Positions 29,368-41,300 of a stretch of 64,000 bases of DNA are shown here, one piece after another. The translations under genes and the position numbers were made by a program. Under the pieces are notes generated by a model. The model searched no databases. It was not told the DNA's origin and saw only the letters and a list, made by a program, of their open reading frames with translations. This stretch comes from Zygaena filipendulae. Taxonomy: Eukaryota > Arthropoda > Insecta > Lepidoptera > Zygaenidae. Location of the stretch: NCBI GenBank assembly GCA_907165275.2, contig OU015653.1, positions 836,001 to 900,000 of the forward strand, given 5' to 3'. Positions within the stretch are counted from its first letter, which is position 1. Every line of letters begins with the position of its first letter.

Positions 29368-32300
29368 TCACCACAGCACGCACTTGTGCTGCGGGTTCAT
29401 GTTGCTGCCGGCGGGGCAGCGCCACGCCTCCGCGAACTCGGCGGTGTTGCTGAGCGTGCCGATCACGCGGATCTTGTTGGGGCTGTGCACGCCCTCCACC
29501 AGCTTGGACTTCAAAGCGCCCACCGTCGAGTTGCCGCACCAAACCTGTGGCCAGTTCGTTTAATGACATATTGTGTCGCTCGCTGAAACCAGAAATCTTT
29601 TCAGTGCTGTGGACTCAGTGAATGGTTGATCCTACCCAGTGAAGTTGATTCTACCAAGTGAAGAGTTAATCTTAACTGGTGTATAGACCCAGTGAATGAT
29701 TGATCCTACCCACTGTATAGATCCAGTGAATGGTTGATCCTACCCACTATAGATCCAGTGAATGGTTGATCCTACCCACTGTATAGATCCAGTGAATGGT
29801 TGATCCTACCCACTGTATAGATCCAGTGAATGGTTGATCCTACCCACTGTATAGATCCAGTGAATGGTTGATCCTACCCACTGTATAGATCCAGTGAATG
29901 GTTGATCCTACCCACTGTATAGATCCAGTGAATGGTTGATCCTACCCACTGTATAGACCCAGTGAATGGTTGATCCTACCCACTGTATAGACCCAGTGAA
30001 TGGTTGATCTTACCCAGTGTATAGACTCAATGAATGGTTGATCCTATCCAGTGTAGGTATAAACTCATTGAATAGATGATCCTACCCAGTGTATAGACTC
30101 CGTAAATGGTTGATCCTACCCAGTGATCCCAGTGTATAGACCCAGTGAATGGTTAATCCTATCCAGTGTATAGTTGATACTACCCAATGAATGGTTGATA
30201 CCATCCAGTGTACATCCCCAGTGAATGATTGATCCTACACAGTGTTTTTGAGTATTTCCTGTTTATGAGTATTCCTAGTGATCATGAGTTAAATGGGTTC
30301 GCAGTTCGCACCCAGGAGGGTTTAGAGGCTTGTTAGGAGTGTGATGAGTGACGAGTTGTGTGCGGTGTGCGGTGTGCCCACCTGCGCGAACCCGAGGAAG
30401 AAGAGCTGGTCGGGCGAGTAGGGCAGGCCGGGCAGCGCGGCGCGGCGCGCGGCGGGCCGGCGGCGCGCCAGCCGCCCGTAGGCGTGCCACGCGGCGCGCA
30501 GCCCGCCGTTGTCCGCGATGTTCTCGCCCTGCGTGTTCACGCCGTGCACCTGCCGGGTGCGGCTGACGTCACTCACATGCCACTACCACAACCACTACGC
30601 TCTACGCTCGATAGGTGCGCATTTTTGATGATAATAAATAATAGGCATGTATCCAGGGTATAAAGACCGAAATTCTGTTTAGTCCGTCAGTTGGATAATA
30701 AGAAAATAATAGACAAGTACCTATAATACATATATTTTGACAAATTAATGAAATAATACTTAGATAAAGGCTCGTGATGTGACGTCAAAAAAATTTTAAG
30801 TACCTAATAAATTTTAATAATTTCCTTTATAATGTAATCAGAGGTTCCCATACTTTTTTTTTTCATAGACCACTTTAAACATTTTGCTGGATCTGGTGGA
30901 CCCCCTGCAGCTATTACATTTACTAACTTACTTCCGAAACCCAATAAAGTATATGTCTATGGCAATCTGTGTTGTGGCTATTTCGCAATCAACTATGAGT
31001 TAAAAGTTTTCGAAAAAAAGGTGAGAATTTAGGTATATTGCTTTGATTATGCTGTGAGTGGATGTTATTTAAGCTAAGTTTCAAGGCCAGTCTAAAAAGC
31101 GACTTCATCTAACAGTTGTGGACCTCCATTTTTTTTCCACGCAAGCGTAGACCCCTGTCGGGCTCCCGTGGACCCCTGGGGGTTCACCTGGACCACTTTG
31201 GGAATCAATAATGTAACATCTTAATATGCCGTGTTCATGCATATACTTGAATTTTTAAAGAAAGAAGGAGTAATTTATCGAGACAGAAATTTTATTAACC
31301 ATGACCATTTAAGCGGGGCAGGCGAGCCTCAGTCGCATAGGACACTGGTTTTCATCTGTTTTCACGGTCAAGTTCCCGAGTGGCGACCACGACCCGTAAG
31401 ATCCGGCGTGGGTAGGTCCGTTACAACCGACTCGGTGAAGGTCGCGGGACGGTACCCATGCGGGGAGCGCAGGACTGGTCCTTGTAGCGATCCTTGGGGG
31501 AAAGGCCTATGTCCAGCAGTGGACGTCTTTCGGCTGATAACTAAACTGAATGAATGGCCCTTCTATCTGTTCCGTGTTCCGTGGTTGCGATAGTTACCTT
31601 GTAGTCGGGCAGCTGCGGCATGTGGTACTGGCCGTACTGGTCGATGATGCACTGCACCCTGGCGTGGTAGTGCTCCAGGGTCGCCGCCGACCACCACTGC
31701 TTCAGGTTGCCCTCCTCGTCGTAGCGGCGCCCTGGACAGGGGAACCAACCACATTGAGCAAACAGAGGGGCAATAGGGAAGAGCTTAGTGATGTTAGTTT
31801 ATTTTTATTTCGGAGTTCCTGCGGGAATTCCGGAATAAAAAGTACATTGTGCAAGACAAATTGGTATATCATAGAATATTGTGAAGGACAATTTGGTATA
31901 TCATTACATAACGAAGGAAAACATTGACATCACTAGAACATAGTGGAAGTTCAAAAATCACTTTACGCTTACTTTAATCCTTATAAAACAATTGGATTTG
32001 ACGTATCATTTGAGCATTATTTATCAGTGTATTTTAAAATAAATTGTATAGGATAAAATACCTTGATCGTCGAATCCATGAGTGATTTCGTGTCCCATAA
32101 TGGCACCAATAGATCCATAGTTGATTGCTCTGAAAATATGGATGACAGTGTAACGGTACTAGCTTGCAAATTCACAAAATGGCCGAAATATGGTGCGTTT
32201 GTTGAGATACTCACTCAATGCCGTTGCCATAGAATGGTGGTTGGAGAATGCCAGCTGGGAAAGCTGCAAGAGAAAAATTATTCTGTAGCAATTCACTATT

Positions 32301-35300
32301 TCCACCACAGTGTATTCTATTCTCTTCTCTTTGTCCTACTTCAAGGTAATAATGTAAAAAAGTTAAGCTCTCACTCTAGACATGTTCTAATACCGAAATT
32401 GGAGATATTCTAGCCAAATAACAATTAACTTTAGATTTCAGTCTGGCTAAGTTCCGTTTGCTTAGGGAATTTATCTGGAAAAAAGAGTTCTTTGTATACC
32501 TTAGGAATTATGTGGACAACTTACTGACTGAGTTCAAAGTGGCTGAATAGAAGGCGTTTACAGTTGTAGCGGTTGTTATCCACCTGTCGAAGATAATATG
32601 TGGGGATTATTATTTGAAACATTTAACTCCACTGGTAATATTGTGCGTTGTACCTAGATGCGGTCTAGCCATTACCTGGCTCTGTCCGGTTTCTTCCTCA
32701 ACGACTCCAATGACTTCGTGATCGTCGTCCATGATAACTTCAAGTATGTCTCGAACATATCGCCTTCGACTATATCTGACTGCAAAAAAAAATATGGATG
32801 AAAAATATGTTTTTTTGGACAAATGGGACCAGTTTTGTCTGGTGAAATGAGAACCATAGACGGTTTGACATAGGGTATTCAGTAGTCTTCTTTCTGGAAA
32901 AATGCACAGTTCCCAGGGGAGTTTTTGCAACCAGTTTTGTCCTGTGATAGGTACGTGGACCATAGTCCATAGAGTACAGTGTAATGTGACGCACGTGGTT
33001 GTAGTGCGCGTCGAGCTGGTCCGCGTCGAGCAGCCAGTGCGGGAAGCCCACGAAGTTGCGGATGGCCTGCAGCTTGGCCAGCGTGCGGCGCCGCGTGCCC
33101 GCGTCCATCCACTCCAGCCGCTGCACCGTCTCCGCGAACGCCGCGCGCACGTCCTCGATCATCTCGATCGACTGCAGCGGCACAAGTTTATCGCTATACT
33201 CAATACAATACTGGCTGGCCCCCGCGGTGATTCCGGGAAAATGGGAAATGAGAATAGATGAATGCAAGTGGGGTAGATACGACGACTACAAACTTGATAT
33301 GAAATGCGTACCTTCTCCCGGGAGTGGTTGTCGAAGCGCGCCCGCACGTAGAGGTAGCTGAGCGCGAAGCCGAAGTTGGCGTTGGCGTTGATGACGCAGC
33401 TCTTCCAGCGCGGCGTGCGCTGCTGCAGGCCCAGCACGGCGCGCGAGAACTCGAACCCGAGCTCGCGGAACGCGTGCCGCGTCATCGGCGCCACCGTCGA
33501 GAACACGCTCCACCACAGGAACCGCTCTAACCACACCGCACACCACACACATCAACACACAGTACACCACACTGTATAAGTACAGTATAATACGACTTCT
33601 AGATCTAGATCCAGACGGATCTAGAAGGGGGTTCTCTAGCGTTTCTGCCCCGGTTCGAAAAAATTGTAGATCCAGGACTGTGAAACGGAAGTAGGGACCA
33701 AATGACTAAGGTTATCAATTGGTCCATAATATGGATAGGCATAGGTATTAAGGTTTACAGGATAGGTAATAAGGTTAAGGTTAGGTTAGATAGATAACTC
33801 TTTAATGTACACACTTTATTTAGGTGTGCTATTTTTCCCAGAAGTAAAAGTTTTGCAAGAAATGCCTTACCTAACCTACATAAATGTATTTTCAATATGT
33901 AAGCTGTTTATCTACATTTGAAGCAGAAACTGCACTCGACCGTCCGGTTTGTGGTTCGAGTTTTCCATTTAAGACACAAGTAGTACTCACCGATGATCAA
34001 CGGCGACGTATCATTGAGGAGTATGGAGAGCTTCTGCATGTAGTTGAGGTCCATTATGATGATGCGGTCCAGCTGCGGGTCGATCTGCACGCTCGTATTC
34101 GAGAAGATCGTGTCAAAGTACAGCTGCCAGTGCATCTGCGGGAGGCGGCGAAAGATTAATGGAGGAACTATAGGAGGAAGAGGTCTTTGTCACTGAAGGG
34201 CCATGCCGGTAAGCCCACGCCTCGATTATACACCTTGATGAAATGGAAACATCTTGATGAAATCTCCCGTTTATCACCAGTGACTGGAAAATTGGGAGTG
34301 ACCCTCATTGAATTTATTGATTCACTACTCGGACGTCAGTCGATGGCACTTCATTGGATTTTGTGTTATTCTTCATGAAAACACTTCAATTTCTACATAG
34401 TTCTAACTTATTTGCACTCATGTCTTGGAAATGAAAAAACTAGAACTTTTTGCTTCTGAAATGGTGTATATGAGACTTTTAGTTCCCAAGAACTCGAAAC
34501 ACTGTGGGGTTTTGGTGAGTTTAACCCTTACATTTCCACTGTTGCCTTGGGGACAGTAAAGATACTTTTCCCTAGCAGAAAGTAGGTTTGGTCACGCCGC
34601 GTCTGCCATTAACGATGTCGTGTACCACTTTTAATAGCTGGATGTGGAACGCTTATTTCGTTCTTAATAACTATAGCTTTATGGTACTTCGAAGGGATCA
34701 GCTATAGTAATAGCGAAGGGATTGGCTGTAGTAATAGCTGATCCTTTCGCAGTTTTTCGGAATTTTTCAGGGGTTTCAGGGGTTTGTTTTCAGGGATTTC
34801 TTATGTTGCTTTGGAATAATGTAGCTTTCTTTAAGAATTTTTATAGTATAGGTTCCGTAGTTCCAAGACTATCCCCTTCAAATTTCGTTTTTCTAAGATA
34901 GTATAGACGAGTGAGTAGCTTAATTATACATAGTAAGTTCAGTAGTTCCAGGATTACCTGCCCTACAAACTTTGTCTTTCTAAGAAAATGCATATTGATT
35001 ATTATAGACGAGTAGTTAGCCATGATAAACAAAGATGCGTACATTTTTCCACTGCACGGGCCCATCGCTGGAGCCCACCGTGAGCTGCGCCACGCTCACT
35101 TCGTGGAACAGGTGGTTCCCACCGCGTCGGATCTCCACGGGGGTCATTATCTGAAGCAAATTCAGTAGGCGTATTATTAAGCAATTATTCCTGTTGGTAT
35201 AGAATTTCAAGTGTAGTGGAAACAGCTTAGTACATATAGCTAGCAACCGAAATATGAGACACTTTTAAGAGTCATTGTATGTTATAGCAATATAGGTAAT

Positions 35301-38300
35301 AAAGTTCGAAGACCAAAGTGCTTATCTACATGTGCTGATATTGATTGGTAGATTTGAATGACTGTAACTTGATCATTGCATAATGTTATTATTGACACCT
35401 AGATAATTCCCATAGTCTCTCCTTTGAATATCTATACCTACTGAAACGTTTTTTCATAGGTACACATTTGAAATCCTTTTGTTAAAGATCTGAGAATTCT
35501 AGCAGGTGTGCGTTGGAAAGCAAACATCCGTTGAAAGCCGTGAAGAAAAGACCAGTTTTGTACGAGTCATAAAAAAACTCGTTTTCTACGTAGTTACGAA
35601 GATTGGTGTCCATTTCGATTTCGTGTATCTATCGTACCTTGGCGAGGCTCTTGCTGAAGGCGATGATGTCGTCGGCGAACTGCACGGGGTCGGTGCCGTT
35701 GTCGGCGAGCTCGATCACGCTCGTGATGTACTTGTGGTACTGGCCCACCTCCTGGCTAAACAGCTCCGGCTGCAGCAAGTAGCGCTCGCTGAAGCCCGGG
35801 GCCACTTGCTCCACCTGCAAACACCGCGTCGACATCACCGAATGTCGTACTCGTCACTTTACACCAAATAAAAAAAAATTGTAAATCGCATGCCGTTTTG
35901 CACCTGTTAGTATAGTGACACTTGGCCTATTAATCGATGCCAATTTTTCTTTTTACTGTAAGTGTTAGTGTTTACTATGTTGGTGTAACTTTTAAAATAA
36001 AATAATAATAACGGTTCCCCGGGCGGTCTGCTTTACTTGAAAGTAGGTCTTACGTCATTCAGGAATAATGCAGCTTTCAGTATTTTTTTTGGAATCGTTT
36101 CACTATTTAGTTTTAGTGATTATCTCTTACATCCAAACCTACAAAGTACAAACTTAACCTTTTCATAATACTAATGTATACTGTAGGTAGGTACCTATAT
36201 AGTGCGTGGCATCCTTTTTATCTACTACTAGCTGTCCCCCGCGGTTTCACCCGTGGTAATTTCGGAGCTCCCGTGGGAGTTTCGGGATAAAAAGTACTCT
36301 ATGCCACTCAGGACTACCGTAGCTTCCTATAAGTCAAAGAATTTTCAAAATCGGTTCAAGATCCAGATCCAGAAATTACTCCTTGCAACGTCACAAACTC
36401 ACAAACTTACAAACTTTAGCTTTATAATATTAGTATAGATTCGACTTATATATTTCTTAACAAACACATAACTTTTAACTTAACACTAGAAGCGCGCGCG
36501 TCCTAAAATTGACCCTTTTCGATGTTCTTCCTGCTCTAGTAAGTGTATATTATGATTATTCCATGACTAAATGAAATATTATTAGTCATATAGAATCAGG
36601 ACTACCCATGATAAAACACTTACTAGAGCAGGATTGCAGGAGCCAGGAAGAACATCGAAATGGGTCAAATTTGGGACGCCCGCGCTTCTAGTGTATATTT
36701 GCAGAGTATACATTATGCTTAGGTAACTGGGACTTGTTTCATTAGAGATTGTTAGGTAGGTACCTATTGGTTTATTTAGCTTCTATTAACGAGTAATAAA
36801 ATTACACCAAAATAATTTTTAGTTTCGTATATCTAACGTTCATGGTAGACTAATGACCGTGTGAAAATACACTAAAAATCAAGCATTGCCTGCAGCAACA
36901 ATTAACGGCATTGTTCTAATCCGTCTGAGCTGTGTTGAAGTGCCAATAATTTGTTTCTACTCCTCAAATGTCCACATTAGAGATACATTTATCGCTTGTT
37001 TGCTTTAGTAATTATTGCCAGCGTTTCTTACGACTCCATCGTAATTAATGCTCTCGCTTTCTTTTTTTATTGCAATAAGCGGTTTTTTTCATTATTTCCG
37101 CACTGCGATTTAGGTGCGCTACCGATTACTGAATCTTTTTATGTCCTCCTTCCCATCTTTCTCGGTAATGTCACCCAATTTTATGACGAAATAAACTATG
37201 CCAATCTATTGTACATAGAAAATTGCAATTGTAAAACTACAGCATTTCAAATTTTATAATGAAAAGATCAATACAAAAGGTACCTAATAGGTAGTATGGC
37301 TGTTTTCAGCTAAATTTTTTGCATCATTTTTATTTTGTTTTATTTCAACATTTTTAGGCATTTAACGTTTATAAGACAAAACACATAACAATGTTAACTA
37401 TTGGTAAACAAATTATTTAGGTAGAAAATGACAACTTTCCTAAAACGTCCACTGGCGGTCCACTTTCCTAAAATGTAATACTGCATCACTTTACCACCAA
37501 AATCTACCATTTTATTCTCCCCTTATCGATCTCATTTCCAATGAAATATCTTGGAACTCTTAAAAGGTACTACTGTTTATAGAGGGTTGCGTTGCAGGGT
37601 AGGTACCACACTACCACCTGTGAAAGGGTATCAAGTGAATCAAGTGGCTCACCACGACCCTGTTGATGCTGGTGTTCCTCACGTCCTCGGAGACCTGCAC
37701 GCTCAGGAACACGTTGAGGCCGATGTGCCGGCGCACGCGGCCCGCGCTGCGCTCCCACGAGAAGCCGCCGAGCGGCTCCGCGGGCGGCCGCTCCTGCAGC
37801 CCCAGCGTCGCGAGCAGCCTCCGCACGGGGGCGAGGCCGTCGCGCTCCAACTTGTCTACAGATTGTTAATACATTTCTATTATCAAGTATTAGCTGTTCC
37901 CCGCGGTTTCACCCGTGGAAATTTCGCAGTTCCCGCGGGAATTCCGCGATAAAAAGTGTCCTATGTTCATCTCTGTACCTTGTTACGTGTACGCAGAATG
38001 TCACAATGATCGATTGAGTAGATAAAGCGTGAAAGCATAACAAACAAAATAACTCATTCGCATTTATGGGCAAATGGGGATGTGGACCACTTTTGAAAAT
38101 CAAAATTCTAATTAGTCCGTCAGTTAGAAAATAAAAAAACAATGGACACGCATTTTTTGCTTTTTTAAATAAATTAAAATATACAGAGATAAAGCGCATT
38201 AAAGTTTAGGGTGAAGGGGTCGTGACGTCACTAACCGCTAAAACCGCCATACAAACTGTCAGAATAGTGACGTCACGCGAAATTTCAACTCAATATATCG

Positions 38301-41300
38301 TCGTTATTTTTTGATTACGTAAAAAAAGAAATTATACGTGTCCAATATTTTTTATTAATCTACAAGACGGACTAAAAAATAAAAACTAGTCAACATGCCC
38401 ATTTGGCTGCGACATTAATTGTGTAGTACAAATTTATCTAATATATAAAATTCTCGTGTCACAATGTTCGTTCCCATACTCCTCCGAAACGGCTTGACCG
38501 ATTTTTATTAAATTTTGTATGCATATTCAGTATGTCTGAGAATCGGACAACATCTATTTTTCATCCTGCTAAAGGGAGTTCCTGCGGAAATTCCGAAACT
38601 CACGCGGGTGAAACCGCGGGGTACAGCTAGTATACTATATAATAAGGCAAGATAAGACGGGTTGGAGTATCAAATCTGAGACAAGACAGGGTGGAGTATG
38701 AAGTCTATAAGGTCAGACATCAAGACAGACTGGAGTATTAAGTCTGTAAGGCAAGACAGAGGAGAGTATGAAGTCTAAGTCTGAAATTGAAAACTCACCA
38801 GTGTCAATACAAGTCCTATATAGTGCTTTCGCCTTCGCCACACTTTTGGGCATGTCGGGCTCATCCTTCGCCTCCAGCAGCTGTTTGAGGTCGAGGGACA
38901 GGTCCTCCCGTAGCTTGCCCAGCTGGTCCCAGGAGGTGGTCGAGTCCGGGACCGGGTTCCTCTGGATCCACCCGCCGCATGCGAATTCGTAGAAATCATC
39001 GCACGGGCTCACACTTTTGTTTAACGCGTCCAAAATCCTCGATGCTGGAATTAATAGTAACACAATTTATTGTCTCTGGTGATTTTAGTAAAGGTTTTTG
39101 AGAAATTTCAGAGTAGTTACCCTCAGGAACTATCTAAGTAAGTATCAGGGTTAAATCGCGTCGCTATACGTTGCAGTGTCTCCAAAACCGAACAAACAAA
39201 CAGTTTTAAGAAGTTACATAGGATAATATTATACCGCTCTAAAGGATAAATACCTAACTATAAAGAATCTTTTTTTGGTCTGCTTATTTGCTTATTAGAA
39301 GGTACCTAAATGAAATACTCAACCATGCTATAGCCTCAGACGGAAAAGCTTATTGAAATACTTACCTACAAAACTTATTTCATTCAACATTGTTTCTCGA
39401 ATCAACGAACTTTACCTAAGTAAATCAAAGTCACTCAACTCGTAGTTCTAGTCTAGAAGTCAGAGTTTCCATAATCAAATCATTGTTTGTATTAAACGGA
39501 TAGCTAGGTATGTAAAATTGTTATAATTATATCCCATAACCATTAGATGCACGTGTGGATAGCATTAGTAGATATAATTAATAGGTATTTGAATATATAA
39601 TACTACATACATTGAATCTTGAAGCAATGGTATTTTAACCGAACTGCGTGTTAAATGTTAATATTAAACCGAATGATATACTTAGGTGCCTGTGTACGAA
39701 AAACATTCAATACTTAATTAACAATATGGCGCAGTTATTTTGCAAATCGTAAAAACACTTAACACGTGGCATAAAATAAATAAATAAACGACGTAAGTAC
39801 CTAATTGTTTATTAGAAAAAAAAATTATAAAGAAACTAGTCTGTATGACGACTGATGATGGCGTTTGTGGTGACGCAGCAAGGGTAGGCCACCATAGCTT
39901 AGATACTGTAGTTGATGGGTTTCAATAAAATTTATCCTCATAACATATTGAATTAAAGGAAATAACGAGATAACAAATCTTTTTTGAATACTTACTATAA
40001 TTTCTTTTCTACTGAAAATACAAAAATTATACTACCTCTTTTAAGGTGCCTTCATAGATACACATACTTACATGTAAATTACTGATTACTGATTTTATAC
40101 GTTACGTTTTGTATGTGATTTCACCCGCACCCGCATTCCGAAGTAAAAAGTATTCCTAATTCCTATGTCTTGTTTTATAGTATATGCAAAGTATATTATA
40201 TGACGATCGGAGCGTAACAAACTAACAAATTCGCATTCACGTCTATAATATTAGGATCGACGTACATATACGTACCTACCTACCTATAGGTACGCACCTA
40301 CCTACCTACATATGAAACGCGTGAAGTTATTGGTATGAAGGCATGAGATACAAAAGCATGAATCAAATTAAGGGCGACTCCTGAGCAATTATCGTGCAAC
40401 AAACGACATGCGTCTCCTATAATAATTGGGCCCTGATTCACTATGACCATAGCACGCCGCGTTGCGGTGACCCAAGCCTGGCATTAGATATACTTCTGTG
40501 CCGCAGACAGATGTCTTTTTCTCCGTGCCCAAGATTCGATTTATTTATTTCGTATAGGTACTAGATACAAATGTTCAAACATATTTAATCCATAATAATA
40601 ACTATATCTCATTAATAATGTCATTAAAGGACAATTATTTAAATGGTAAAAAGAAAAATAATTTGTGCAGTTTACACGCATCGAGATAATATAGGAAACA
40701 TTTCTCTTATTCTCTTGCAGACTAGATTTGTCTGTTTGTCTCTTTTAGTATCGCTTTTTTTTTCAAATCAAAATGTACTAAAGAACTTTTCGCTCCAATA
40801 ATAGCAAAGAACAATAAAGAACTTTCACTTCGAAAAAATGCATAGGCAACATGCTATGAGACAGATCTCATGGCATCTTTTGTGATGAGTTTATGGTTTT
40901 TTGGCTCTCTGTAGGTTACATAATCTAGAGCGTTTGTGTATTTTGAGATTGATACAGGCACGCGCGTTACGTGGAAGGAATGTGGTTGGTAAGTTGGTCA
41001 TAGTGAATCAAGACCCTGGTACGTATGTCATACACTACGTCTATGACATTCCTTTTATGCGAACAATTTTTAATATTGCTCGTTTATAATTTGATGTGAT
41101 ATACGAATTATTTCCGATATATGCGCATTTAGTTAAGTATCGTTGGTGTCGTCTAATAAAATATACTCTGCTTATGTGCGAAACTGCGGATACAACACAT
41201 TGAAAATATATACCTACGTCTAACACTAAATAAACACGTCACTTATTTCTACTATTTTAGAAAACAATAACGAAATCCATCCTAAAAATAAGATAACAAC

